A DNA stretch of 64,000 nt from a bacterium. GTDB taxonomy: Bacteria > Planctomycetota > Planctomycetia > Isosphaerales > Isosphaeraceae. Under the pieces are notes generated by a model. It did not search any database. It saw nothing but the letters and a program-made list of their open reading frames with translations, and was not told the DNA's origin. Shown here piece after piece: positions 6,851-14,569 of this stretch (the first letter of the stretch is position 1; every line of letters starts with the position of its first letter). A program made the translations under genes and the position numbers. The stretch lies in the NCBI GenBank assembly GCA_016125085.1, contig WGMM01000004.1, positions 124,001 through 188,000 of the forward strand. The letters run 5' to 3'.

Positions 6851-8158
6851 TTTGTCGATGTCCTTGTAGACACCCGGTACTTCGTCGGCTCCGGCCGAAA
6901 GGATCGTGATGCCCCGGGTGGCGAGTTCGCGCCGGGTATCGACGAAATTGAACGTCCGCTTCGCTTCGGTGCGGCTCATGACCCGCCCCGCCCCGTGCGA
7001 GGCCGAGCCCAGGCTGATGGGGTTGCCCTTGCCGGTGACGACATACGCCGGGCTGCCCATCGAGCCGGGAATGACTCCCAGGACGCCTTCGCCGGCTGGC
7101 GTGGCGCCCTTGCGGTGCACGATGAGTTCACGACCGTCGTGGACTTCCTTCCAGGCGAAGTTGTGGTGGTTTTCGACACCTCCGATGATCCGGGCGCCGA
7201 GCAGATTGGCGACGTTCTTGTGAATCAGCGCGTGATTCGCAGACGCATATTCGCCCATCAGGTTCATGGCGGCCCAGTATTCCTGGCCGGCCTCGGTGTC
7301 GAGGTCGAGCCAGGCGAGGTCGCCGACGAATTCGTAGTGCTTCGGCAGTTTCTGCCGGGCAAGGCGGGAATAGTGATTGCACACCGCCGCACCTGCCCCG
7401 CGCGAACCGCTGTGGGACATCAGGGCGACGTATTCGCCGGGCTCAAGGCCGAGAGCATTGCCAGGCTCGGTGATCGACAGGGTGCCCCACTCCACGAAGT
7501 GGTTGCCGCTGCCGGACGTGCCGAGCTGCATCCAGGCTTTGTCCTTGACTTCGCGGGTCACGCGGCAGACGTGCCAGTCCTCGTCCATCACGGCGTGATC
7601 GAGAGGCTTCTGATACCGCCCGCCGACGCCGAACACGGTGCCGCGTTGAAGGGCGTTCTTGAAGTCTTCCTTCCGCCGTTCGAGCTGGGCGACTGGCCAG
7701 TCGATGACGCTGAGCTTCATACGGCATGCGATATCCACACCCACGCCGTAGGGAACCACTGCGTTCTCCAGGCCCAGCACGCCGCCGATCGGCATGCCGT
7801 AGCCGACGTGGGCGTCTGGCATCAGCGCCGCGCCCCGTGCCATGGGCAGCCGGCAGGCGTTACTCATCTGCTCGCGACATTTCGAATCGATCATCGAGCC
7901 CCAAGATGCGTAATCGATCGGCTCGAGATTGATGTCGCGGCCGGTTTCGTCGACAGGCTCTTCGATCAGACTTCGTGCGAGGCCGGACCAGACGGGATCT
8001 TCCACGAAACTTGCTGGCTCGGCTGCGACGGTGCGGACTGCGTCCTTAATTTCCTTGCCGTGCAGGCCGTGTTCGCGGATCGCGGCGAGCACCTGGACGA
8101 GCGCGTCCTGAGCGTATAACGGGGGAACACCAGCGGCGATCAATTGCTTAACGTTCAT
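6758..8158 (-). CDS. rtcB: RNA-splicing ligase RtcB
   Basis: The 466-residue protein joins RNA 2',3'-cyclic phosphate or 3'-phosphate ends to 5'-OH ends, using GTP and Mn2+. Family marks are MPDAHVGYGMPIGGV, GVDIACRM with metal-binding Cys145, GSGNHFVE, HNFAWKE, VHRKGATPA and SHGAGR; His388 in the last is the candidate guanylylated residue. An N-terminal extension of about 70 residues (starting MNVKQLIAAGVPPLYAQDAL) precedes the core. Its final 30 codons are duplicated on the far side of vapBC, but the gene itself is intact. No archease gene is next to it. Roles in bacteria include repair of tRNA or rRNA cut by toxins, which is suggestive given the neighbouring PIN ribonuclease. Confidence 0.95.
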   Translation of the reverse strand: MNVKQLIAAGVPPLYAQDALVQVLAAIREHGLHGKEIKDAVRTVAAEPASFVEDPVWSGLARSLIEEPVDETGRDINLEPIDYASWGSMIDSKCREQMSNACRLPMARGAALMPDAHVGYGMPIGGVLGLENAVVPYGVGVDIACRMKLSVIDWPVAQLERRKEDFKNALQRGTVFGVGGRYQKPLDHAVMDEDWHVCRVTREVKDKAWMQLGTSGSGNHFVEWGTLSITEPGNALGLEPGEYVALMSHSGSRGAGAAVCNHYSRLARQKLPKHYEFVGDLAWLDLDTEAGQEYWAAMNLMGEYASANHALIHKNVANLLGARIIGGVENHHNFAWKEVHDGRELIVHRKGATPAGEGVLGVIPGSMGSPAYVVTGKGNPISLGSASHGAGRVMSRTEAKRTFNFVDTRRELATRGITILSAGADEVPGVYKDIDKVMAEQADLVHIVARFDPKIVKMSDDGKSED

Positions 8159-8537
8159 GATTCTGTACCGAACCTGTCGCTTCCTGCCCTGAATCGGGAG
8201 GAAAACATGGGAATACGAAACGGATTGGCTTCGACCTTTCGATCCGATCGATTGGCCGCATCCTTGCCGATACGCCTGGCGAACGACGCCAGCGGAAATA
8301 CCGGCGCAGGATCTCTGGAGTGAAGGAGCACTTCGTCGGACGTATCACAGGGCCCGAAACCGGGCCCGCGAAAGCTCGAGACAACTCGAAACATCACGAA
8401 TTCCGGGACGAGGCTCCGTCTCGCCCGGGATCAAGACAAGATACGCACGGGCCGGCGAAACAGTTCCATGGGATGGAAAGTTGCCGGCCCGGGTTCTTGA
8501 TCGAACAGATCGACCGTGAATGGTCGATCGTCGTGAG
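8159..8537. other. Intergenic cluster of four stem-loops
   Basis: Between the lipoprotein stop and the rtcB start, four inverted repeats follow each other: 8350-8367 (7-bp stem), 8403-8428 (9 bp with a bulge), 8448-8491 (9-bp outer stem with a 6-bp inner stem) and 8508-8529 (8-bp stem). They start 9 bp past the lipoprotein stop in its direction of transcription. The remaining part, 8159-8349, should carry the rtcB promoter. No open frame with coding character was seen. Confidence 0.6.
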
Positions 8538-10502
8538 TCAGGGGCGATTCGCCCCCGATGGCAGAAGCCCCGCGGCGCCACCTGGGCCGATGGGGCGTGG
8601 CCCGGCGGCTGGCGCATTGCCGAGCCCCGCGCCTGGCTGAAGCGAGAATGGTGCCCCGCCCAGGCCCGGGAGGGGGCGGTTCGCCGGAGCGGCTGCCGGT
8701 GCGGCAGAGGCTTCACGTGCGGCGGCCGCGGCACGGAGGGCTTCCTGCGAGGGCGCCAGCTTGTCTTCCGGAGCGGGTGGCAGAGCGGCCGGGGCTGGCC
8801 GGAAGGGGTCGGCCCAGACCAGGTTCGAGGCCAGGAGCGAATTGCCGTAGCCCTGGGTCGTCGGCTGGGGAGCGGCAAGAAACCGCACGGCATTCGCTTC
8901 GTCGCCAGCGTCAAGCGCCAACAGGCCGAGGTTCGAAAACGCGTTCCAGCGGAACATGTAGAAGAACGGGCGTTCCGGGCTTGGGTCCGGATACAGGCGC
9001 AACGACTCGTTGAAGAAAAACCGTGCCTGTTTCAGATCGGCCTCACGCTGTTCGGCTTCGCGCGGTGTGCGACGCAGGCTGTTGTCCAGGTGGCAAAGTG
9101 CGAGGAAGTAGGTCGAATAGAGGTCGATGACCTTTTGGACATCAGGCGGAATCGGCGTGATCTTGTCGCGCATCAGGGCGTTCTCGGCGAACCGCATCGT
9201 GGCGTATTTTTCGAGAGCGTCAGCCGTTTCGCCCCGCAGCTGTGCCGTTCGAGCCGCCAGTACAGGCAGCTTGAAGTCGAAAATTCGCAGCGGGTATTGG
9301 GCGGCGTTGACGAATTCGGGATTCGTGAACAGGAGCGATTCGACCGTGAACGGCAGGTCCCAGATCCGGACTTCCTTCACACGTGGCTTGACGGCGTTCA
9401 TGAACGACGTTTCCAGCTCGGCGACGTCGCGGAACAGGATCATCCGGTTCTTGCCGGCGAGCCGCTGTTCCAGGAGCCGCATTCGGGGCGAAAGGTAGCT
9501 CGTGGACATATCGGCCAGGATCGAAAGCTCGCCGGTGGCAAGATCGGCCGTCGTGGGGCCGTATGTCGGACCGCCCGGCAGCTGCATGGCCTGCAGGATG
9601 CGGGGGTCGGTGATGGCTTCTTCGAGCGTGGCGACGCGCTGGCCGTCGGCCGTTTTGACCTCAAGGCCAGTGCGGCAGTCGAACAGGTACGGCTTGCCTT
9701 CGACAATCGCGACGGAGAGCCACTGGGCCGGGTCGCGCGAACTGACGAGGATCCCGACGTCGATCCGGATCTGCCGGGCCAGCGACATGAACACCCAGGT
9801 GCGTTCGGCCCAGCTGGGGTCGGCTTCCGTGGCCATGCCGCGAAGGATGCAGTCGAACGGCCGGGCCTGGGCCTGCTGGTTCATTCCGGGCGGTGCCAGG
9901 GATCTTGCAGGTACGACCATCACCTGGCGGCTGACCCATTCGAAGATGCGGCGCAGGCGCGTCATGTCGTCGCCGTTACCGGCGATCCGGTTAGCCAGCG
10001 TCGAATACATCATGCAGTCTTCGATGTGGCGGGCGTCCATGATGCTGAACTTCGGTTCCTGGAGTTTCTTCGTGAACTCCGTCATGTTCTTCTCCGGCAT
10101 TCCGAGCCGGGTGAGAAACTGGAAGGCGGGCGGGCTCAGGTTGAATTCGATGGCCGTCGCGTTGCGGTTGAAATACTGGTTGAGCTGCTCGGTCGCGATG
10201 GTGAAGTTATCGCCGCCCGGGTTCGAAGAGGCCTTGGAGAGCAGGTTCAGAACGCTGTCCAGGATCGCCGCCTGCTGCTCCGCATCGGGCGCCTGGGCAC
10301 CGGCGTTGGCGGTGTCGGCAAGCTCGATGGTCGTCGCCGATCCGGCCGTGACGGAAGTCCCCGGACGCGTGATGACGCCTGTCGGCCTGCGGGATTTCGC
10401 GGTCTGCGGTTTTTCCACGCCACAACCGGACCATGCGATCAGGCCGGCCAGCAGGGGGGCGAATCGGAGAATGATGCGATGACCCGGGTCTTGTCGTCTC
10501 AT
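8538..10502 (-). CDS. Large lipoprotein with transglutaminase-like region
   Basis: The 654-residue protein starts with a lipoprotein signal (RFAPLLAGLIAWSGCGVEK; Cys lipidation). Residues about 170-290 (DDMTRLRRIFEWVSRQV, then RPFDCILRGMATEADPSW, then LVSSRDPAQWLSVAIVEGKPYLFDCR) follow the order of a transglutaminase-like fold with Cys, His and Asp candidates, though the His position is not clear. The C-terminal 100 residues are rich in Ala and Pro (APAAAPANRPLPGLGG). It is probably a periplasmic or membrane-anchored protein; proteins like this are common in planctomycetes but uncharacterised. A slightly longer opposite-strand frame is taken as spurious. Confidence 0.8.
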   Translation of the reverse strand: MRRQDPGHRIILRFAPLLAGLIAWSGCGVEKPQTAKSRRPTGVITRPGTSVTAGSATTIELADTANAGAQAPDAEQQAAILDSVLNLLSKASSNPGGDNFTIATEQLNQYFNRNATAIEFNLSPPAFQFLTRLGMPEKNMTEFTKKLQEPKFSIMDARHIEDCMMYSTLANRIAGNGDDMTRLRRIFEWVSRQVMVVPARSLAPPGMNQQAQARPFDCILRGMATEADPSWAERTWVFMSLARQIRIDVGILVSSRDPAQWLSVAIVEGKPYLFDCRTGLEVKTADGQRVATLEEAITDPRILQAMQLPGGPTYGPTTADLATGELSILADMSTSYLSPRMRLLEQRLAGKNRMILFRDVAELETSFMNAVKPRVKEVRIWDLPFTVESLLFTNPEFVNAAQYPLRIFDFKLPVLAARTAQLRGETADALEKYATMRFAENALMRDKITPIPPDVQKVIDLYSTYFLALCHLDNSLRRTPREAEQREADLKQARFFFNESLRLYPDPSPERPFFYMFRWNAFSNLGLLALDAGDEANAVRFLAAPQPTTQGYGNSLLASNLVWADPFRPAPAALPPAPEDKLAPSQEALRAAAAAREASAAPAAAPANRPLPGLGGAPFSLQPGAGLGNAPAAGPRPIGPGGAAGLLPSGANRP

Positions 10503-10806
10503 GATCGTTTCGTCAGGATGTCGAATTCGAACGCGTGAAGGATCCGGACGAGCCGAATCCGCACGGGGTGCCGTATCCAGTGATTGCGCTTCTTCCTATT
10601 GTGACAATCCAAGCGCGAATCGGCGAGGTGAACTTGACCCGGCCTGGCGAAAATTCGAACGAAAACTCGGGTCGAACGCTTCGCGGCAGTTATCCGGAAT
10701 CGGTCGGCGAAACCGGTCCTGAAAATTCGCCCGGCACGGACCGAGATCGAAATCGGGGATAAGACCGATTTCGATCATGGGCATATCTTGATGCCTGCTC
10801 GTATCT
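10503..10806. other. Intergenic region between lipoprotein and lipid-kinase-like gene
   Basis: No gene is seen here. It holds the presumed promoter of the minus-strand lipoprotein gene, a short palindrome ATTGTGACAAT at 10598-10608 that could be an operator, and the terminator hairpin at 10745-10776. Confidence 0.5.
10745..10776 (-). terminator. Terminator of lipid-kinase-like gene
   Basis: A perfect 12-bp stem (10745-10756 with 10765-10776) with an 8-nt loop lies about 30 bp past the stop of the minus-strand gene ending at 10807. Confidence 0.6.
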
Positions 10807-11769
10807 TTATGGCCCGACGAGAACAGGACAGACTGCCGGCACGCAGCGGACATGCCAGGGGTGTCCTGGTTCGAGCCAGCCCGCGGGGTCACCGTCCATC
10901 TGAACGGGAACCGGCTTTTCGACAGCCTCCAGGCGGATTTCCCGCATGCGGTCCAGGCCGACGGATTTCAGCTTCACGTGGATGCCGGAAGCCACCATCG
11001 CGAGGTATAGACCCGCTCGAATCGATCCACGGCGTTCGAAGCGGACGGTGTCGAGGTTGCCGTCGAAGGGCGAAGCCCCCGGCGCGAATTTCAGTCCGAG
11101 GGCGTAGCAGTCGAAATTGAAAACGATAGCCGTCGTGCCTTCGCTCGACCGGCTCTCGCCGGAATCGTCCGTCCATGTCATGCGCACGGCGGGGAAGTCG
11201 TAGTGCCACGCCTCGTGGGCGAGGGGGCCGAAATAGGCCAGCCGGGATGTCGTCCCCGACGAGCGGCCGACACGCTTCGCGTGATGGCGGTTCACGACGG
11301 CCGCGTCGAATCCGAACCCGAGCATCAGGGCGAAGCGTTTCGTCTGAGAAACGGAACCATCCGTCGACTCGACGCGAAATTCGCCCAGGTCCATGCTCGA
11401 TTCACGACTGCCGAGAATCCAGTCGGCCATAGCCTCCGGATTTTTCGGAGTCCCGAACGCGCGGGAAAAGAGATTTTCCGTGCCTGAGGCATAGTGGCAG
11501 ATCGGGGCTGTCGGACCATCGTTGACGAGCGCATTGACGGTGCCATCGCCGCCAATGACGACGAGGACCCGCCGCCGCGTGTCACTTTCGGACCGGAGCT
11601 TGCGTGCGATCACCGCGCGTGAGTCGGGATCGAGCACGCGGTGCGTCTCGATCCCCCGTTCACGGATCGCGTTTTCGAGATCGATGAGCCTTGCCAGTCC
11701 ATGGCCTCGGCCGGCCGTCGGATTCGCGATCAGGTAAGCTTCTCGCGGAATTTTCTCGGCTTCGTTCAT
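10807..11769 (-). CDS. Diacylglycerol kinase-like lipid kinase
   Basis: The 320-residue protein has the catalytic fold of the diacylglycerol/sphingosine kinase family: YLIANPTAGRG near residue 12, then the nucleotide-binding GGDGTVN (73-79), then YASGTENLFSRAFG, the family's 'p.GT.N...r' element. Members phosphorylate diacylglycerol or related lipids using ATP at the inner membrane. The C-terminal half is beta-rich, ending in PVQMDGDPAGW, a conserved family ending. The substrate cannot be given from sequence. The coiled-coil gene upstream ends 54 bp away and may be in the same transcript. Confidence 0.85.
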   Translation of the reverse strand: MNEAEKIPREAYLIANPTAGRGHGLARLIDLENAIRERGIETHRVLDPDSRAVIARKLRSESDTRRRVLVVIGGDGTVNALVNDGPTAPICHYASGTENLFSRAFGTPKNPEAMADWILGSRESSMDLGEFRVESTDGSVSQTKRFALMLGFGFDAAVVNRHHAKRVGRSSGTTSRLAYFGPLAHEAWHYDFPAVRMTWTDDSGESRSSEGTTAIVFNFDCYALGLKFAPGASPFDGNLDTVRFERRGSIRAGLYLAMVASGIHVKLKSVGLDRMREIRLEAVEKPVPVQMDGDPAGWLEPGHPWHVRCVPAVCPVLVGP

Positions 11770-11823
11770 CCGCGGCGGCTCAGTAAGGTCGATTTGCGGA
11801 CGAAAGGACTGACCCTGGAAATC

Positions 11824-12405
11824 TCAGCGTCCAGTGACCAAGGCCCGCTTGCCGACGGAAACGTCTTCGAAGGCCGATTGGCCGAGCGTTTTCGCGATCG
11901 CACGATTCTCTTCGATGAGTTTCGTGAATTTGTCGCGAAGTTCGGAGAGGGTCGCCAGAAGTGCGGCATTCCTGTCCTGAGAATCCTTGACGGCGGCTTC
12001 GATTTCCGCGATTTTCTTCTGGGTTTCGGCCGTTTCCTTGTTCCGTTCGGCGAAGTTGCGTTCCGTCTTCTCGTTGGCGTTGTCGAGATTGTCCAGCAGG
12101 CCGCTCATCCGGGCCACGTTTTCCTGGACTTCCGACAGCGATTTGTGCAGGTCGTTGTATTCGAGACGCAACTTCGTGCGTTCGTCGTCGGTCGAAAAGT
12201 GCTTCGCTTCGACCTCGTTCTCGAGATTGACCAGCTTCAGTTCAGCTTCCTCGACTTGCTTCTCAAGCGCGGCCAGGGCCTCGACGCCCTTCTGAAACAG
12301 CTCGCCATGATTGGCGTTATGACGCGCCACCATGGACATCAGCCCGATCCAGGCGATGGTCAGCAACGAGATAAGCACCACCAAGACTTTGCCACCGGTG
12401 CTCAT
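11824..12405 (-). CDS. Membrane-anchored coiled-coil protein
   Basis: The 193-residue protein has one N-terminal transmembrane helix (VLVVLISLLTIAWIGLMSMV, residues 7-26), followed by a long heptad-like, highly charged stretch from about 40 to 175 (ALAALEKQVEEAELKLVNLE and onwards). It would sit in the inner membrane with the coiled coil on one side. No family was recognised; planctomycete genomes often encode such short proteins. Its 5' end faces kdsA across 394 bp. Confidence 0.7.
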   Translation of the reverse strand: MSTGGKVLVVLISLLTIAWIGLMSMVARHNANHGELFQKGVEALAALEKQVEEAELKLVNLENEVEAKHFSTDDERTKLRLEYNDLHKSLSEVQENVARMSGLLDNLDNANEKTERNFAERNKETAETQKKIAEIEAAVKDSQDRNAALLATLSELRDKFTKLIEENRAIAKTLGQSAFEDVSVGKRALVTGR

Positions 12406-12799
12406 GGCCAGGTTCGCTCCGTTCGGGATTCCGCTCGAAATGTCCGCGCAAGGACCGCTTTCCTACAATATATGGCCCTTTCACCCAAGAAGCAAATCCA
12501 TCGGATCCGTATGCGGGGGGCTTGAGTCGCTTTGAGCGTGCTGGGAAGAGTGGTTAATCTGTATCGATTGGGTCGGTGTTGCCGTACACCGGCAAGGCAG
12601 TGCCGCGAATCGAAAGGCCGGGTGGCGTAACCTCTTTTCGAATAGCGAAATATCTCGCGGTTCGACTTGGTCGGAACGGTGGTACTGAGGGACCCCGCGA
12701 CATGGCGAATGATTCCGACATTGACGGTCGAAGGGATTTTGCGGAAATTGACGGCAAGAGAAGTCTATCCCGGAATCTCGGACGCTGCGACTCCCGCGA
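12406..12799. other. Divergent promoter region upstream of kdsA
   Basis: The 394 bp between the divergent coiled-coil gene and kdsA contain no convincing gene. A TATATT-like box lies near 12469 on the minus strand. A short hairpin (TTGCCG/CGGCAA) lies near 12580. Open frames here are short and lack coding character. Confidence 0.45.
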
Positions 12800-13657
12800 A
12801 TGAACGACGATCGATCGAAAATGATGAAGCCTGTAACCGTCGGCCCCGTGACTGTCGGAACAGGGCATGGCCTCGTCCTGATCGCTGGGCCATGCGTCAT
12901 GGAACCTGGCGGGATGACCGAATTTCTCTCACGGGAAATCGGGGCGATCTGTGCCGGCCTGGGTGTGCCCCTGATTTTCAAGGCCTCGTTCGACAAGGCG
13001 AACAGGACATCGAAAAGCTCGTTCCGAGGGCCCGGGATCGAAGAAGGGCTCGATGTTTTCCGGGCGATCAAGGCCGAAACCGGCTTGCCCGTAACGACTG
13101 ACGTACATGAACCCGGACAGGCTGAGACGATCGCCGAAGTCGTCGATTTGCTTCAGGTTCCGGCGTTTCTTTCGCGGCAGACGGACTTGCTCGAAGCGTG
13201 TGCCCGAACCGGGCGGCCCGTGAACGTCAAAAAAGGGCAGTTCATGGCTCCCTGGGACATGACTCACGTGATCGGCAAGATCGAAGCCGCTGGCGGGCAA
13301 GGCGTTATGCTTACCGAGCGGGGAACGACCTTCGGCTATGGCCGGTTGATCAACGACATGCGGGCCATACCCTGGATGAGGGCTCTCGGAGCTCCGGTCG
13401 TTTTCGACGCCACGCATTCCGTGCAGTTGCCAAGCGCGGGTGCGGGCGTGACTGCAGGTGAGAGGGACATGGTTCCCTGGCTCGCCCGAGCGGCCGTCGC
13501 GGCAGGTGCAGACGCCCTGTTCCTGGAAGTGCATCCTGAGCCAGACAAGGCTTTGTCCGATGGCCCGAACGCACTTTATCTGAAGGATCTCGAAGGGCTG
13601 CTCAGGCAATTGCTCGCGATTCGCAAAGCCCTGGTCGATCATGGAGCGATGGGCTGA
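12800..13657 (+). CDS. kdsA: 3-deoxy-8-phosphooctulonate synthase (Kdo8P synthase)
   Basis: The 285-residue enzyme condenses phosphoenolpyruvate with arabinose 5-phosphate to make Kdo 8-phosphate for lipopolysaccharide. Diagnostic stretches are FKASFDKANRTS, SFRGPGIEEGL, TDVHEPGQA, PAFLSRQTDLL, NVKKGQFMAPWDM, FDATHSVQLP and EVHPEPDKALSDGPNAL. Cys32 in LIAGPCVMEPG is the position that is Cys in metal-dependent enzymes and Asn in the E. coli enzyme, so this is probably the metal-dependent class. The start at 12800 has no strong ribosome site; Met8/Met9 (12821) is possible. A 14-bp palindrome at 13662-13675 lies just after the stop. Confidence 0.93.
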   Translation: MNDDRSKMMKPVTVGPVTVGTGHGLVLIAGPCVMEPGGMTEFLSREIGAICAGLGVPLIFKASFDKANRTSKSSFRGPGIEEGLDVFRAIKAETGLPVTTDVHEPGQAETIAEVVDLLQVPAFLSRQTDLLEACARTGRPVNVKKGQFMAPWDMTHVIGKIEAAGGQGVMLTERGTTFGYGRLINDMRAIPWMRALGAPVVFDATHSVQLPSAGAGVTAGERDMVPWLARAAVAAGADALFLEVHPEPDKALSDGPNALYLKDLEGLLRQLLAIRKALVDHGAMG

Positions 13658-13704
13658 TACCGGTTCGATCGAACCCGAAGCCGGGCCATTGCGGCTGACG
13701 TGTG

Positions 13705-14007
13705 TCAGTTATTCGAGCGATGCGGCTTGTGTTCGATCCGATCACGCAGGGCGAAGTGATGCCCGGGTGTACGTGTCGTGTGCCTGACAGGTTCCGGCGT
13801 GCCCATCTGCTTCTTCCGGGCATGAAGGGCGAAGGCTCCGCCTGCGACCAGTATGAGGTCGGCGATCAAGGGCATCCAGGCGGAAGTCGATCCCGCATAG
13901 CCTTTAACGATCATTTCCGGGCTGTTCAGCGCCGCGTATCGGACCACCCACGGCCAGCTCAGAAGCAAGGCCCAAATCACGCATTTGCCTGGTGTGATGC
14001 CTTGCAT
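13705..14007 (-). CDS. Small membrane protein, unknown
   Basis: The 100-residue protein has two probable transmembrane helices: CVIWALLLSWPWVVRYAAL near the N-terminus and MPLIADLILVAGGAFALHA near residue 45. These are followed by a basic, His-rich tail. The ATG is preceded by an AGGGG-like site. The 3' end faces kdsA. I do not recognise a family, and coding status rests on the membrane helices and the ribosome site. Confidence 0.5.
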   Translation of the reverse strand: MQGITPGKCVIWALLLSWPWVVRYAALNSPEMIVKGYAGSTSAWMPLIADLILVAGGAFALHARKKQMGTPEPVRHTTRTPGHHFALRDRIEHKPHRSNN

Positions 14008-14121
14008 CGGAAAGCCCCTGAAATCGACTGTCGGAATGAAGACTTAGCTTGAGATCATTCCATTCATCGGCAACGGAAGGGACGAATCTGAAGGTTCTTC
14101 GGAGATTTCGAGTCGTAACGG

Positions 14122-14532
14122 TCAATCTGGTTGCGGCGATTTTATCGAGGATGGATCGCAGTTGCCCTGGGACGTTTTGCGGAGCCATCGACCGAACCGT
14201 CTTGGCCATCGATGCCGGCCGAAATCGCTCATGACGGTTTCGAACTGGTCGAGGCTCAAGCAGGTCACGACGTTCCCTCCCCTGGTAATGAGCACGATCG
14301 GCTGATCGTCATAAATCGCCAGAAACGCGATAGCCGATTCGGCATTGGTACCGAGTTTCCGGCAATTACGCAGGAGTGCGAGTAAGCGAATCGCGGCTTC
14401 GTCCGGGCTTAAGGAATTCGCGACCCGTTCGCGGAATCGTTCGAGTGCATGCTCACTGACATGCAAGCGGCTGATGTCATAGAGGCCATGCCGGCCTTCA
14501 GGCTGCGTTTCGCGAGAGTCTTTCGGGCTCAT
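14122..14532 (-). CDS. Hypothetical protein, 136 aa
   Basis: The protein has a helical segment (RLHVSEHALERFRERV) near residue 25, then a second helix with AAIRLLALLRNC and a beta-hairpin region (AFLAIYDDQPIVLITRGGNVVTCLSL). The strand-rich centre with a 'HALERFRER' helix recalls small RelE-like or DUF4258-like folds, but I cannot assign it. The start at 14532 is chosen because a longer frame (14718) would overlap the photolyase coding end by about 150 bp. It follows the photolyase stop by 37 bp and may be co-transcribed. Confidence 0.55.
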   Translation of the reverse strand: MSPKDSRETQPEGRHGLYDISRLHVSEHALERFRERVANSLSPDEAAIRLLALLRNCRKLGTNAESAIAFLAIYDDQPIVLITRGGNVVTCLSLDQFETVMSDFGRHRWPRRFGRWLRKTSQGNCDPSSIKSPQPD

Positions 14533-14569
14533 GGCAAAATTCCGCAGGGGATTCGCACGCAAGGGAGCT

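Noticed and set aside
8520..10538. 672-codon opposite-strand frame over the large lipoprotein gene
   Set aside because: It mirrors the lipoprotein frame closely. The minus frame has a lipobox and a plausible fold; the plus frame has none.
13662..13675. Palindrome GGTTCGATCGAACC that resembles a tRNA T-arm
   Set aside because: There is no cloverleaf around it; it is more likely a hairpin after kdsA.
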